Source: Alphaproteobacteria bacterium
GTDB lineage: Bacteria > Pseudomonadota > Alphaproteobacteria > Micavibrionales > Micavibrionaceae
DNA: 64,000 nt
Assembly (NCBI GenBank): GCA_020443075.1
Contig: JAGRIU010000029.1
Coordinates: 62,001-126,000, forward strand
Reading direction: 5' to 3'
Shown: positions 43,717 to 53,361 of the stretch, in pieces
How the letters are laid out: each line of letters opens with the position of its first letter
Position numbering within the stretch: the first letter of the stretch is position 1
Position numbers and translations under genes: made by a program
The notes under the pieces: generated by a model
Told to the model about the DNA's origin: nothing
Database searches by the model: none
The model's input: only the letters and a program-made list of their open reading frames with translations

Positions 43717-44418
43717 ATGCGCGTATTGCTCGTAGAAGATGACAGCTCGACCGCGAAGTCGATTGAACTGATGCTCAAGTCCGAAGGTTATATCGTCGAT
43801 ACGACCGATCTGGGCGAGGACGGGCTGGAGATCGGCAAGATTTACGAATACGACATTATTATTCTCGATCTGATGCTGCCGGATATGGACGGCTATGACG
43901 TGCTCAAGGCGCTACGCGAGGCGAAGATCGAAACGCCGATCCTCATTCTCTCCGGTCTGACGGAGTTGGATAACAAGATCAAGGGTCTAGGCTATGGCGC
44001 GGATGATTATCTGACCAAGCCGTTTGACAAGCGCGAGTTGATCGCGCGGATTCAAGCGATTGTCCGGCGCTCGCAAGGCCATTCGCAAAGCGTGATCGAA
44101 ACCGGCAAGGTCAAGGTCAATCTGGATACGCGCACGGTCGAGGTGGCGGGCCAGCCTTTGCACCTGACCGGCAAGGAATACGGGATCATCGAGCTCTTAT
44201 CCTTGCGCAAGGGCACAACGCTGACCAAGGAAATGTTCCTGAACCACCTTTACGGCGGGATGGACGAACCGGAGGTGAAAATTATCGACGTGTTTATCTG
44301 TAAGCTGCGCAAGAAAATCCAGGATGCGGCGGACGGAGATAACTACATCGAAACCGTCTGGGGACGCGGCTATGTCCTGCGCGATCCGCAGGAAGCAGCA
44401 AGGGCTGTGAGCGGTTGA
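43717..44418 (+). CDS. ctrA: Cell-cycle response regulator CtrA
   Basis: CtrA is the OmpR/PhoB-type master regulator that, in alphaproteobacteria, controls replication, division and flagellar early genes. The 233-residue product is [20 protein letters not shown] at the N terminus, then [20 protein letters not shown] with phosphoacceptor Asp51, [12 protein letters not shown] with the conserved Lys, and a winged helix with [20 protein letters not shown]. Length and motifs match CtrA closely. AAAGGAATCAAAACC precedes the ATG. CtrA fits the TTAA cluster upstream and the TTAA-N7-TTCA site before flagellin. Confidence 0.95.
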   Translation: MRVLLVEDDSSTAKSIELMLKSEGYIVDTTDLGEDGLEIGKIYEYDIIILDLMLPDMDGYDVLKALREAKIETPILILSGLTELDNKIKGLGYGADDYLTKPFDKRELIARIQAIVRRSQGHSQSVIETGKVKVNLDTRTVEVAGQPLHLTGKEYGIIELLSLRKGTTLTKEMFLNHLYGGMDEPEVKIIDVFICKLRKKIQDAADGDNYIETVWGRGYVLRDPQEAARAVSG

Positions 44419-44428
44419 TGGGCGAATA

Positions 44429-44501
44429 GGTCTTGGGATTTAGGTGATAGGATTGTTTGCCGTGTTCAAAACCCATAACCCAATACCGAAAACCTAAGAT
44501 C
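44429..44501. repeat. Imperfect inverted repeat between ctrA and pgsA
   Basis: The arms GGTCTTGGGATTTAGGTGAT (44429-44448) and CCCAATACCGAAAACCTAAG (44480-44499) are about three-quarters complementary. No T-run follows. It may act as a ctrA 3' end hairpin. Confidence 0.35.
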
Positions 44502-45050
44502 ATGTGGACGATTCCCAATATATTGACGGTGGCGCGGCTGGCTTTATTGCCGGTGATGATTGCGCTGTTTTTTCTGCCCTTTAGCTGGGCGGCGTGGACC
44601 TGTCTGGGGCTGTATGCGCTGGGCTCGATCAGCGACTTTCTCGATGGGTGGATCGCCCGGCGCTACAACCAACACTCGGAGTTCGGGGCGATGATGGATC
44701 CGATTTCGGATAAAATTTTCGTCGTTACTATTATGCTGATGCTGGTGGCGGTGGGGCGGATCGACGGGCTGATGGTGCTGTCGGTCGTGGTGATTATCGT
44801 GCGCGAGTTCACGGTTTCGGGCTTGCGCGAATATCTGGGGCCGAAGGGCATCAAGATGCCGGTGACGAAGCTGGCGAAGTGGAAAACGACGCTGCAGATG
44901 GTCGCGCTCGGGTTCTTGATTGTCGGCCCCTTTGTGCCGCTGGCGCTGTGGGCGGGCAACGGCGCTTTGCTGGGGGCCGCCGCACTGACGGTTATGACCG
45001 GATGGGGTTATTTGAAAGCAGGGCTGGACCATATAAAGAAAATGGCGTAA
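44502..45050 (+). CDS. pgsA: CDP-diacylglycerol-glycerol-3-phosphate 3-phosphatidyltransferase
   Basis: PgsA makes phosphatidylglycerol phosphate from CDP-diacylglycerol and glycerol-3-phosphate. The 182-residue product (ATG at 44502, MWTIPNILTVARL) has the CDP-alcohol phosphotransferase signature D-x2-DG-x2-AR-x8-G-x3-D-x3-D, read as SDFLDGWIARR then SEFGAMMDPISDK, and four to five membrane helices. The 15-residue extension upstream lies inside the inverted repeat and has no family likeness. It starts one short gap after ctrA and is followed at 45061 by pyrD. Confidence 0.92.
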   Translation: MWTIPNILTVARLALLPVMIALFFLPFSWAAWTCLGLYALGSISDFLDGWIARRYNQHSEFGAMMDPISDKIFVVTIMLMLVAVGRIDGLMVLSVVVIIVREFTVSGLREYLGPKGIKMPVTKLAKWKTTLQMVALGFLIVGPFVPLALWAGNGALLGAAALTVMTGWGYLKAGLDHIKKMA

Positions 45051-45060
45051 ATCTCTATTT

Positions 45061-46140
45061 ATGCTCGATCTTTATGCCCTTGCACGCCCCCTGCTCTTTC
45101 AGCTTGCGCCCGAAACCGCGCACGGTTTGAGTATTCTCGCCATGAAAACGGGGCTGATGCCCGGTTGCAAAGGCGTGCAAAATGCCGCGCTGGAGCAAAC
45201 CTTGTGGGGCCTGAAATTCCCTAACCCTGTGGGGCTAGCCGCCGGATTTGATAAAAACGCCGAAGTGATCGGGCCTTGTTTTAAGCTGGGCTTTGGTTTT
45301 GTCGAGGCCGGAACTGTCACCCCCAAAGCGCAAGGCGGCAATCCGCGCCCGCGCATTTTCCGTTGCCCCGAGCGTGAAGCCGTGATTAACCGGATGGGTT
45401 TTCCCAATCAGGGGATGCAGGCCTTTAAAGCCAATCTGGAAGCTTTTTTAGGGCGAAAGCACCGCCCCGCCGGGGTTTTGGGCATCAATATCGGGATGAA
45501 CAAAACACAGAGCGAGCCGGTGAAGGATTATGCGGCGCTGATCCAGATGCTCGGGCCGATGGCCGATTATCTGACGATCAATATTTCCTCGCCGAATACG
45601 CCGGGCTTGCGGGATTTGCAAAAACGGGGCGTACTGCTGGAGATGCTCGGAGAGCTTAAAGAGGTGCGGCGCAAGTCTTGTGGCGAGCACCCGCCGCCGC
45701 TTTTGGTCAAATTCGCGCCGGATCTGGATGAGGCACAGCAGGAGGAGCTGGCGAGCGCGGCGCTGGAGGGCGGCGTGGACGGGTTGATCCTGACCAATAC
45801 GACGCTGGCGCGCCCCGATGATTTGCCTGGCGCGTTTGCCGCCGAAAAAGGAGGTTTGAGCGGTCAGCCCTTAACGGACAAATCCACGCAGGTCATTCAC
45901 AATTTTTATGCGCTCACAAAAGGGCAAATCCCGATTATAGGGGTTGGCGGCGTATCCAGCGGCGCGCAAGCCTATGAGAAGATCAAGGCGGGCGCATCTC
46001 TTGTGCAGCTTTATTCCAGCCTTGTCTATCAGGGGCCGTTTGTGGCACAGTCGATTAATTCCGAGCTTTTAAGCTTGCTGCAACAAGATGGTCTACGCCA
46101 TATCGGTGAGGCCGTGGGGATGGCGCATGACAAAGGCTAA
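45061..46140 (+). CDS. pyrD: Dihydroorotate dehydrogenase (quinone), class 2
   Basis: PyrD oxidises dihydroorotate to orotate in pyrimidine synthesis, passing electrons to quinone at the inner membrane. The 359-residue product has an N-terminal helical membrane-binding segment (LYALARPLLFQLAPETAHGL), which marks class 2, FMN-binding PVGLAAGFDKNAEVIG and the active-site region INISSPNTPGLRDLQ with the catalytic Ser. It lies 10 bases after pgsA and overlaps the next gene by 14 bases. Confidence 0.95.
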   Translation: MLDLYALARPLLFQLAPETAHGLSILAMKTGLMPGCKGVQNAALEQTLWGLKFPNPVGLAAGFDKNAEVIGPCFKLGFGFVEAGTVTPKAQGGNPRPRIFRCPEREAVINRMGFPNQGMQAFKANLEAFLGRKHRPAGVLGINIGMNKTQSEPVKDYAALIQMLGPMADYLTINISSPNTPGLRDLQKRGVLLEMLGELKEVRRKSCGEHPPPLLVKFAPDLDEAQQEELASAALEGGVDGLILTNTTLARPDDLPGAFAAEKGGLSGQPLTDKSTQVIHNFYALTKGQIPIIGVGGVSSGAQAYEKIKAGASLVQLYSSLVYQGPFVAQSINSELLSLLQQDGLRHIGEAVGMAHDKG

Positions 46141-47542
46141 GGCCAAGAAAACCGGACACTCCAAACGCTTTCCGCATGCGTTTCAAAAGCCTGTGACGCG
46201 GCTAAAGGTTTTGGGCGCGGTTTTTACCGCCTCCATCCTGATTAGCACCGCGAGCTTTGTTTCTCTTCCACTGGGGCTGTTGTGCCTTGGCGTTTTGAGC
46301 CTTCTCGCCATGATTTACAGCGAATATGCGGGGCGGCGATACTGGGAAAAGGCGGCGAGCTTTAAAATGCAGCGCCTTGAAAAAGGACAAACCGAGACGC
46401 AGACAGCCCTATCCGCGCACGAAAGCGCGCTTACAGAGCTTAAAGACAAGATGAGCGGCTTGCAGGCGAGTATGCGGGCCTTGAGAAGTCCGAGCGTTTC
46501 ATCCGTGCCTCCTCCTGCCGCATCCACCGATCCTTCTTTTGCAGAATCTGAAAATCGCGGACTAAGCCACGTGAATACCTTGAAAAACTTGGCTTCCATG
46601 CGGTATAAAGAAACCATGACATCAAACCCTCCTTCCCATCACCATTCCGATATGCCGCGCGCTTTAAAGCCGGGACAGACGATGGATGCAGAAGAAGAAT
46701 TCGGGGCCACATCGACGCAGGCTGACTTACCCGAAGAAATCGCCGAAATGAGCGATTTGCTGGTGAAAGAGCTGTTGTCCCATGCACTGGATCACAAGCG
46801 GATTGACGTGTTCGTGCAGCCGATTATGCGCCTACCCCAGCGTCAGACGCGGTTTTACGAGCTGTTTGCCCGCATTCGCGCCAAGCCCGGCCTATACATG
46901 CCGGCCAGCCGTTACATGCCCGTGGCCGAGCAGGATAATATGAACAAGCAGATTGACGACTTGCTGCTTTTGCACAGCTTGAAAACCATTGAAGAGAGTG
47001 CGCACGTTGCCCGCGCCGCGCCGTTTTTTATCAATATAACTAGAAATACGCTCCGTAACGGATCGTTTATGAAGCGCTTGCTGAGTTTCCTTTCCAGCAA
47101 GAGACATCTGGCGCCGCGTTTGATTTTCGAAATTGCCCAGAGCGATTTTGAAGATATGGCGCCACCGCTTCTGGAGGTGCTGCGCGGTCTGGGCACTTTG
47201 GGGTGCTCCTTGTCTTTGGATCATGTCACGCATGTCGATATGGATATTGCGACGCTTCAGCGCTATAAGGTTCGTTTCATTAAACTAGATGCGCAGATGT
47301 TACTCAAGGCCAGCCCCGATGATAAACATTTTGCCTCTATGCACAAAGCCAAACGCCAGTTAGAAGCCAATGGCGTCGGTGTGATTATAGAGAAAATCGA
47401 GAGTGAAGCGCAGATGCGCGAGCTTCTGGAGTTCGATCCGCATTACGGTCAGGGGTATTTGCTGGGCCGTCCCGATCTCGAAGGGGCCTATAAAAACCGC
47501 AAACCTGTGGCAGATGGCCGGAGCGGTGCGCGGCGCGCGTAG
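46127..47542 (+). CDS. TipF-like membrane protein with degenerate EAL domain
   Basis: The 471-residue product (ATG at 46127, inside the pyrD end) has two membrane helices (about 26-46 and 50-66), a coiled coil (about 75-125), a disordered linker and a C-terminal EAL domain (about 225-465). This order is that of Caulobacter TipF, a c-di-GMP-binding factor for polar flagellum assembly. EAL residues kept are Glu245 (YELFARIR), Asn303, Glu335, Asp365, Lys386 and Glu422, plus GQGYLLGRP. The DDFGTG loop reads DHVTHV, so the second Asp is His, and the ETES-type Glu is Gln338. Catalysis is therefore unlikely, while binding may remain. The neighbours are not flagellar. Confidence 0.7.
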   Translation: MTKAKAKKTGHSKRFPHAFQKPVTRLKVLGAVFTASILISTASFVSLPLGLLCLGVLSLLAMIYSEYAGRRYWEKAASFKMQRLEKGQTETQTALSAHESALTELKDKMSGLQASMRALRSPSVSSVPPPAASTDPSFAESENRGLSHVNTLKNLASMRYKETMTSNPPSHHHSDMPRALKPGQTMDAEEEFGATSTQADLPEEIAEMSDLLVKELLSHALDHKRIDVFVQPIMRLPQRQTRFYELFARIRAKPGLYMPASRYMPVAEQDNMNKQIDDLLLLHSLKTIEESAHVARAAPFFINITRNTLRNGSFMKRLLSFLSSKRHLAPRLIFEIAQSDFEDMAPPLLEVLRGLGTLGCSLSLDHVTHVDMDIATLQRYKVRFIKLDAQMLLKASPDDKHFASMHKAKRQLEANGVGVIIEKIESEAQMRELLEFDPHYGQGYLLGRPDLEGAYKNRKPVADGRSGARRA

Positions 47543-47576
47543 ATATTTATCTTTTAACTTAGAAGGTTAAGCGAAA

Positions 47577-49400
47577 ATGTTCAGATTTCTTGTTTTCTGC
47601 CTTATGTGCCTAAGCACCCCCGCCATGGCGCAGGACGCCCCTGCCCCGCAGCACGGGATTGCTCTGCACGGCGCGCCGAAATACGGGCCGGATTTTACGC
47701 ATCTATCTTATGTGAATCCGAACGCCCCCAAGGGCGGGACTTTGAAACAGGCGGCAATCGGCTCTTTTGACTCGCTTAACCCCTTTATTATCAAAGGCAC
47801 GCCGGCGGCGGGGATGAATTTCCTGCGTTCGGGCTACGTTTATGAAAGCCTGATGCAAAATGCCTGGGACGAGCCGTTTTCTCTCTACGGAATTTTGGCG
47901 CAGAGCATCGAGGTGCCGGAAGATAAAAGCTGGGTCGCCTTTATGCTGCGGCCCGAGGCCAAGTGGGCGGACGGGGTGCCTGTGACGGCTCAGGATGTTG
48001 TGTGGACGTTCAATACATTGTTGAGCAAGGGCAATCCGTTTTTCAAAGCCTATTACGGAGACGTTGAAAAGGTCGAAGCGCTGTCTGATCGCCGCGTCAA
48101 GTTCAGCTTCAAGGTCAAGGGCAATGCGGAATTACCGCTGATTGTCGCCGAAATGGCGATCCTGCCCCAGCATTACTGGGAAGCCGAGGGACGAGTCTTT
48201 GACGAAACATCACTGGAAGCGCCTTTGGGCAGCGGACCTTATGTGGTGGAGAAAGTCGAGGCCGGACGCTCGATCACTTTTAAAAAGCGTGATGACTGGT
48301 GGGGGAAAGACCTGCCGTTTTTCAAAGGGTTCTATAATTTTGACCGGCTCGAATATGATTATTACCGTGATTCCAATGTTGCGCATGAAGCCTTTCTGGC
48401 CGGTGAATATGATGTGAAGCTGGAGAATACTGCGAAGATGTGGGCGACTGCCTACGATTCTCCGGCGCTCAAGAGCGGCAAGCTGATCAAGGAAGAGATC
48501 GATGATCATAGTCCGGCGGGCATGCAGGGCTTTATCTATAATATTCGCCGCCCTGTGTTTCAGGACGAGGCCGTGCGCAAGGCATTGGCCTATGCGTTTG
48601 ATTTCGAGTGGTCGAACAAGCAATTTGCCTATGGGGCTTACGTGCGCACCAACAGCTATTTCGACAATTCGGAGCTGGGGTCGAACGCGGCGGCGGGCGG
48701 ATTGCCGAGCGGGGACGAGCTTAGCATTCTGGAGCGTTACCGCGGGCGCGTTCCGGAGAGCGTTTTTACCGACATTTATAAAGCGCCGCTAACGGACGGG
48801 TCGGGGAATAACCGCGCCAATCTGCGCAGCGCGATGCAAATTCTCGATGCCGCGGGATATACGCTTGGCGAAGATGGTGTGCGGGTGAAAGACGGCGTGC
48901 GGCTGGAGTTTGAAATTCTGGATTCCAATCCGCAGTTCGAGCGCTGGGTTCTGCCGTTTATCAAGAATCTGGAGCGCCTTGGCGTCAAAGCCACTTTCCG
49001 TGTGGTGGACAGCGCGCAATATCAAAACCGGATGACGGATTTCGATTTCGACATGACGATCGGCAGCTTCGGCCAGTCCAGCTCTCCGGGTAACGAACAG
49101 CGCGATTTCTGGGGCAGCGAAAAAGCCAATATGCCCGGTTCGCGCAATTATATCGGCGTGTCCGATCCAGCCGTTGATGCGATTATCGAAGAGCTTATCC
49201 ACGCCGAAAGCCGTGAGGATCTGGTGGCGCATACGCGGGCGCTGGACCGGATTTTACTGCATCATTATTACGTGATTCCGATGTGGCATTTTTCGAAGTG
49301 GCGGATTGCGTACTGGAACAAGCTCGCGCATCCAGAGAACTTTTCCGATGTCAGCCCGCTGATCCCGCAAACGTGGTGGATTAAAGAGGGCGCGGAGTAA
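47577..49400 (+). CDS. yejA: Periplasmic peptide-binding protein YejA
   Basis: YejA is the family-5 solute-binding protein of the YejABEF importer, which takes up oligopeptides and, in enterobacteria, microcin C-type peptides. The 607-residue product has a signal peptide cleaved after PAMA (about 18), then the YejA hallmark HGIALHGAPKYGPDFTHLSY and NPNAPKGGTLKQAAIGSFDS. Length fits the long YejA group (about 600). It opens a run that continues with kdsB, a phosphatase, slyX, yejB and yejE. The ATPase yejF is on the other strand at 53721-55364. Confidence 0.93.
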   Translation: MFRFLVFCLMCLSTPAMAQDAPAPQHGIALHGAPKYGPDFTHLSYVNPNAPKGGTLKQAAIGSFDSLNPFIIKGTPAAGMNFLRSGYVYESLMQNAWDEPFSLYGILAQSIEVPEDKSWVAFMLRPEAKWADGVPVTAQDVVWTFNTLLSKGNPFFKAYYGDVEKVEALSDRRVKFSFKVKGNAELPLIVAEMAILPQHYWEAEGRVFDETSLEAPLGSGPYVVEKVEAGRSITFKKRDDWWGKDLPFFKGFYNFDRLEYDYYRDSNVAHEAFLAGEYDVKLENTAKMWATAYDSPALKSGKLIKEEIDDHSPAGMQGFIYNIRRPVFQDEAVRKALAYAFDFEWSNKQFAYGAYVRTNSYFDNSELGSNAAAGGLPSGDELSILERYRGRVPESVFTDIYKAPLTDGSGNNRANLRSAMQILDAAGYTLGEDGVRVKDGVRLEFEILDSNPQFERWVLPFIKNLERLGVKATFRVVDSAQYQNRMTDFDFDMTIGSFGQSSSPGNEQRDFWGSEKANMPGSRNYIGVSDPAVDAIIEELIHAESREDLVAHTRALDRILLHHYYVIPMWHFSKWRIAYWNKLAHPENFSDVSPLIPQTWWIKEGAE

Positions 49401-49409
49401 ATTTTAACC

Positions 49410-50201
49410 ATGAAAACATCCATCGTTATTCCTGCGCGTTATGGATCGACGCGGTTTCCCGGTAAGCCGCTGGCGTTGATCGGCGGGAAAAGCATGCTGG
49501 CGCGGGTGATCGAGGTGGCACAGGCTGCTCGGGACGGGCGGGATGATATTTCCGTGCTGGTGACCAGTGAAAGCGAAGAGATTGCCGCGCATGCAGAAGA
49601 CTTGGGGACGCGGTGTATTTTAACACCCGAGGCTTGTGCGACCGGATCGGACCGTGTTTTGGCCGCGTTACAGCACGCCGGAGAGTGTCCGGATTTTGTG
49701 GTGAATTTGCAGGGCGATGCGCCGTTTACGCCGCCTGCGGTGGTGCGGGCGCTGATTGAGGCGTTTGAAGCCAATCCGGCGCTGGACGTGGTGACGCCCG
49801 TGCATGCGTTAAGCTGGGATGATCTGGAGCGCTTGCGCGAAGCCAAAAAGACAACGCCGTTTAGCGGTACAACGGCTGTGATTGATGCGGGCGGGCGGGC
49901 ACTGTGGTTTTCGAAAAACATTATCCCCGCCATTCGCAAGGAAGAAGCCTTGCGCGCGGCAGGGGCGCTTTCGCCCGTGTATCAGCATATGGGCCTGTAT
50001 GGCTATAAAATGAGCGCACTGGAGCGGTTTTGCACCCTGCCCGAAGGCCGCTATGAAGCCTTGGAAGGACTGGAGCAGCTTAGAATGCTGGAAGCCGAGA
50101 TGCATGTGCACACGGTCAAAGTCGAGGTTGAGGCGGGCGCGATCCATTCGGGCATTGATACGCCGGAGGATCTGGCGCGTGCGGAGGCTTTTCTGGCATG
50201 A
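49410..50201 (+). CDS. kdsB: 3-deoxy-manno-octulosonate cytidylyltransferase
   Basis: KdsB activates Kdo to CMP-Kdo for lipopolysaccharide core synthesis. The 263-residue product begins MKTSIVIPARYGSTRFPGKP, with the nucleotide-binding N terminus, and has ATGSDRVLAAL, VNLQGDAPFTPP, VYQHMGLYGY and GIDTPEDLARAEA. The usual VQGDEP motif reads LQGDAP, an Ala for Glu change worth noting, so an acid-sugar cytidylyltransferase with slightly different substrate is possible. It starts 9 bases after yejA and overlaps the next gene by four. Confidence 0.9.
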   Translation: MKTSIVIPARYGSTRFPGKPLALIGGKSMLARVIEVAQAARDGRDDISVLVTSESEEIAAHAEDLGTRCILTPEACATGSDRVLAALQHAGECPDFVVNLQGDAPFTPPAVVRALIEAFEANPALDVVTPVHALSWDDLERLREAKKTTPFSGTTAVIDAGGRALWFSKNIIPAIRKEEALRAAGALSPVYQHMGLYGYKMSALERFCTLPEGRYEALEGLEQLRMLEAEMHVHTVKVEVEAGAIHSGIDTPEDLARAEAFLA

Positions 50202-50815
50202 CCACACTCATCATTGCGCGGCATGGCAATACGTTCGGCCCTAATGAAACGCCGACGCGGGTGGGTGGGCGCACGGATTTACCGCTGGTGGCCAGCGGCG
50301 AGGATCAGGCGCGAAAGCTTGGAAAATACTTAAAAGAAAACAAGCTTTTGCCGGATGTTGTTTACAGCGCGACTTTGCAGCGAACACAAAAAACCGCGCA
50401 GCTCGCCATTCAAGAAACAGGTTTGACAAATCCAATTTATCCCCTTGATATATTTAACGAGATTGATTACGGCCCCGATGAAAACATGCCTGAGGATACG
50501 GTGATTGCGCGGGTGGGCGAGAATGCCATCAAGGGCTGGAACGAGAAAGCCATCGTGCCGGAGGGCTGGGGCGTCGATCCCGAAGAGATTATCCGCAACT
50601 GGCAGGGGTTTGCCGATCAGATTTGCGCCCATGATGACGGGGAAATTGTTCTCGTTGTCACCTCCAACGGGATTGCCCGGTTTGCGCCGCATATCACTGG
50701 CGACTTTGATGGTTTTGCCGCGCGTTTTCCCCTAAAACTTTCGACCGGAGCGCTCGGAATTTTAAAATATGAAGGCGGGCGCTGGCACGTTAAAGACTGG
50801 AATATACGACCATGA
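50198..50815 (+). CDS. Histidine phosphatase family protein
   Basis: The 205-residue product is a branch-1 histidine phosphatase. The catalytic histidine is in LIIARHGNTFG (about 5-14), and VYSATLQRTQKTAQLA carries the second conserved Arg. VTSNGIARFAPHITGD occupies the place of the C-terminal His motif and no clear VAHG is visible there. Such proteins include phosphoglycerate mutases and many sugar or nucleotide phosphatases, and substrate cannot be told. Four-base overlaps with kdsB upstream and slyX downstream suggest translational coupling, and linkage to kdsB could mean sugar-phosphate metabolism. Confidence 0.85.
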   Translation: MTTLIIARHGNTFGPNETPTRVGGRTDLPLVASGEDQARKLGKYLKENKLLPDVVYSATLQRTQKTAQLAIQETGLTNPIYPLDIFNEIDYGPDENMPEDTVIARVGENAIKGWNEKAIVPEGWGVDPEEIIRNWQGFADQICAHDDGEIVLVVTSNGIARFAPHITGDFDGFAARFPLKLSTGALGILKYEGGRWHVKDWNIRP

Positions 50816-51042
50816 ATGAAAAACGTTTGGAAGAGATTGAAAGCACTTTGGCGCATCACGAACAGAGCTTGCAGGATTTGAGCGATCTGGTGCAGGTGCA
50901 ATGGAAAGAGATCGAGCGTCTCAAGCGCCATCTGGAGCGCGCCAGCGATACGATCGAGGATTTGCAAGACCGGCTGGAGAGCGGCGACAAGCCCATGAGC
51001 GTTTCGGACATCGCCGCGCGTAACAAGCCGCCGCATTATTGA
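50812..51042 (+). CDS. slyX: SlyX family protein
   Basis: A 76-residue coiled-coil protein of the SlyX family: [20 protein letters not shown] then [17 protein letters not shown], with heptad-spaced Leu, and a short tail ending ARNKPPHY, the P-P-H-Y ending common to SlyX. Function is unknown in general. The start overlaps the previous stop by four bases. It is followed by a palindromic repeat before yejB. Confidence 0.88.
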   Translation: MNEKRLEEIESTLAHHEQSLQDLSDLVQVQWKEIERLKRHLERASDTIEDLQDRLESGDKPMSVSDIAARNKPPHY

Positions 51043-51073
51043 GCGTCAGGGGAAAATCAGAGGTTATTTTTCT

Positions 51074-51100
51074 GGATTGCTTCGCTCCGCTCGCAATGAC
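51074..51100. repeat. Partial dispersed palindromic repeat before yejB
   Basis: GGATTGCTTCGCTCCGCTCG-type sequence ending CAATGAC is the reverse complement of the arm found at 37669 and 30418. It ends 13 bases before the yejB start. Confidence 0.65.
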
Positions 51101-51112
51101 AATATACAGGGC

Positions 51113-52219
51113 ATGGCTTCTTATATTCTCAAACGTCTACTGTTGATGATTCCGACTTTGCTGGGGATTTTACTGGTGAGTTTTGTCATCATCCAGTTTG
51201 TGCCCGGCGGGCCTGTGGAGCGCATGATCGCGCAGCTTCAAGGGCACGGCACGGAAGCGACGGCGCGTTTTGGCGGCGGCAATGGCGGGGATATGGGCGC
51301 AGGCTCCATGAGCGCGCAATCGGCGGGGCAATCTTCGAAATATCGAGGCGCGCAGGGGCTGGACCCGGAATTCATCCAGGAGCTCGAGGCTTTGTACGGA
51401 TTCGATAAGCCCGCGCCGCAGCGGTTTTTGTTGATGGTCAAAAACTATGTGCATTTTGATCTGGGGACGAGCTATTACCGCGATGTCGGCGTGCTGGATC
51501 TGGTACTGGAGAAAATGCCGGTGTCGATTTCTCTGGGGCTGTGGAGCACGCTGATTATCTATCTGGTGTCGATCCCGCTGGGGATTAAAAAGGCGGTACG
51601 CGACGGCTCGGCGTTTGATATCTGGACCAGCGCGGCCGTATTTGTCGGTTATGCCATCCCCTCCTTTATGTTCGCGATTTTGTTGATCGTTGTGTTTGCG
51701 GGCGGGCGGTATTTCGACTTGTTTCCCTTGCGCGGGCTGGTGTCGGATAATTGGGAAGAGATGGGACCGTTGCAACTGGCGGGCGATTATATGTGGCATA
51801 TGACGCTGCCCATCGCGGCGATGGTGATTAGCGGGTTTGCCTCACTGACGCTGCTGACCAAGAATTCGTTTCTGGATGAGATCGGCAAGCAATATGTGTT
51901 GAGCGCGCGGGCGAAGGGGCTGAGCGAGAAACAGGTGCTCTACGGGCATGTGTTCCGCAATGCGATGCTGATTGTGATTGCCGGATTTCCGGCGGCGTTC
52001 ATCCATATTTTCTTTACCGGATCGCTCTTGATCGAAGTGATTTTTTCGCTCGACGGGCTGGGCTTATTGAGTTGGGAATCCATCATCAACCGCGATTATC
52101 CGGTCGTTCTGGGGACGTTGTATATTTACGCGTTAATCGGGTTGATTATGACGCTGGTGCGCGATGTGGTTTATGTGCTGGTCGATCCGCGGATTGATTT
52201 TGAAGGGCGGGCGGCATGA
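51113..52219 (+). CDS. yejB: Peptide ABC transporter permease YejB
   Basis: YejB is one of two permeases of the YejABEF peptide importer. I use the ATG at 51113 ([20 protein letters not shown]). The 12 residues added by starting at 51077 come from the palindromic repeat. The 368-residue product has about six membrane helices, a long periplasmic insertion (about 45-110, Gly/Gln-rich), and the inner-membrane component motif [21 protein letters not shown], the EAA loop contacting the ATPase. It overlaps yejE by four bases. Confidence 0.93.
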   Translation: MASYILKRLLLMIPTLLGILLVSFVIIQFVPGGPVERMIAQLQGHGTEATARFGGGNGGDMGAGSMSAQSAGQSSKYRGAQGLDPEFIQELEALYGFDKPAPQRFLLMVKNYVHFDLGTSYYRDVGVLDLVLEKMPVSISLGLWSTLIIYLVSIPLGIKKAVRDGSAFDIWTSAAVFVGYAIPSFMFAILLIVVFAGGRYFDLFPLRGLVSDNWEEMGPLQLAGDYMWHMTLPIAAMVISGFASLTLLTKNSFLDEIGKQYVLSARAKGLSEKQVLYGHVFRNAMLIVIAGFPAAFIHIFFTGSLLIEVIFSLDGLGLLSWESIINRDYPVVLGTLYIYALIGLIMTLVRDVVYVLVDPRIDFEGRAA

Positions 52220-53241
52220 CACTCTCACCCATCACACAGCGGCGGTTGGCGCAGTTTAAAGCGAATAAGCGCGGTTTTTGGAGCCTGTGGGTTTTCCTGG
52301 GGCTTTTGCTTGTGTGTCTGTTTGCCGAAGTGATCGCCAATGACAAGCCGATCCTCGTCAAATTCGACGGGGCGTATTATTTTCCGGTGTTCAAGGCCTA
52401 TCCGGAAACCGTGTTCGGCGGGGATTTCGAGACCGAGGCCGAGTACCGCGATCCGTATGTTAAGGAGCTGATCGATGCGAAGGGCTGGGCCGTGTGGCCG
52501 CCTGTACGGTTTTCGTATGATACGATCAATTATGATTTGCCTGTGCCGGCCCCTTCGCCGCCGGATGGCGTGAATTTGCTGGGCACGGATGATCAGGGGC
52601 GCGATGTGGTGGCGCGGGTGCTCTACGGGTTCCGGATTTCGGTTTTCTTCGGCCTGATCCTCACTTTTATCAGCTCGGTGATCGGGGTTACGGCAGGCGC
52701 TGTGCAGGGGTATTACGGCGGCAAGCTCGATTTGACGATGCAACGGCTGATCGAGATTTGGTCATCCCTGCCCTCCTTGTACATTCTGATCATTTTTTCC
52801 TCGATTTTTATTCCGGGGTTTTGGACGTTGCTACTTATCTTGCTGCTGTTTTCGTGGGTGAGCCTTGTGGACGTTGTGCGCGCGGAGTTTTTGCGGGCGC
52901 GTAATTTCGATTATGTGCGCGCGGCGCAAGCGCTGGGCGTATCCAATCCGGTAATTATCCGCCGTCATGTTCTGCCCAATGCTATGGTGGCGACGGTGAC
53001 GTTTATGCCGTTTATTCTTACGGGCTCGATTACGGCGCTGACGTCACTGGATTTTCTGGGGCTGGGATTGCCGCCGGGCAGTCCTTCATTGGGGGAATTG
53101 CTGGCGCAGGGAAAGAATAACCTGCAAGCGCCGTGGCTGGGGATTTCGGCCTTTGTTTCTCTGGCGCTGATGCTCACGCTTTTGACCTTTATCGGCGAAG
53201 CGGTGCGCGATGCGTTCGATCCAAGGAAAGCGGTTTTGTAA
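52216..53241 (+). CDS. yejE: Peptide ABC transporter permease YejE
   Basis: YejE is the second permease of the Yej importer. The 341-residue product has an N-terminal helix (about 21-38), a periplasmic region typical of YejE ([20 protein letters not shown], about 46-65), [28 protein letters not shown], about five further helices and the EAA loop [20 protein letters not shown]. It overlaps yejB by four bases and is followed by a bidirectional terminator. Confidence 0.95.
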   Translation: MTLSPITQRRLAQFKANKRGFWSLWVFLGLLLVCLFAEVIANDKPILVKFDGAYYFPVFKAYPETVFGGDFETEAEYRDPYVKELIDAKGWAVWPPVRFSYDTINYDLPVPAPSPPDGVNLLGTDDQGRDVVARVLYGFRISVFFGLILTFISSVIGVTAGAVQGYYGGKLDLTMQRLIEIWSSLPSLYILIIFSSIFIPGFWTLLLILLLFSWVSLVDVVRAEFLRARNFDYVRAAQALGVSNPVIIRRHVLPNAMVATVTFMPFILTGSITALTSLDFLGLGLPPGSPSLGELLAQGKNNLQAPWLGISAFVSLALMLTLLTFIGEAVRDAFDPRKAVL

Positions 53242-53256
53242 TCTTCGGGGATAAAA

Positions 53257-53280
53257 AAACCGCCTCAAACAGGGCGGTTT
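53257..53280. terminator. Bidirectional terminator between yejE and rpsU
   Basis: AAACCGCC (53257-53264) pairs with GGCGGTTT (53273-53280). The plus strand has a short T-rich tail, and on the minus strand a run of seven Ts lies at the end, so it may serve both yejE and rpsU. Confidence 0.85.
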
Positions 53281-53361
53281 CTTCATTGCGCGATACGCTC
53301 TTAGGTTATTATCTTACGCAAATGCGTCGTCGCAAACTTTCGTTTGCTCGGGATTTGCGTT

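Noticed and set aside
46127-47542. Active c-di-GMP phosphodiesterase
   Set aside because: The DDFGTG loop lacks the second Asp and the ETES-type Glu is Gln, so activity is not supported.
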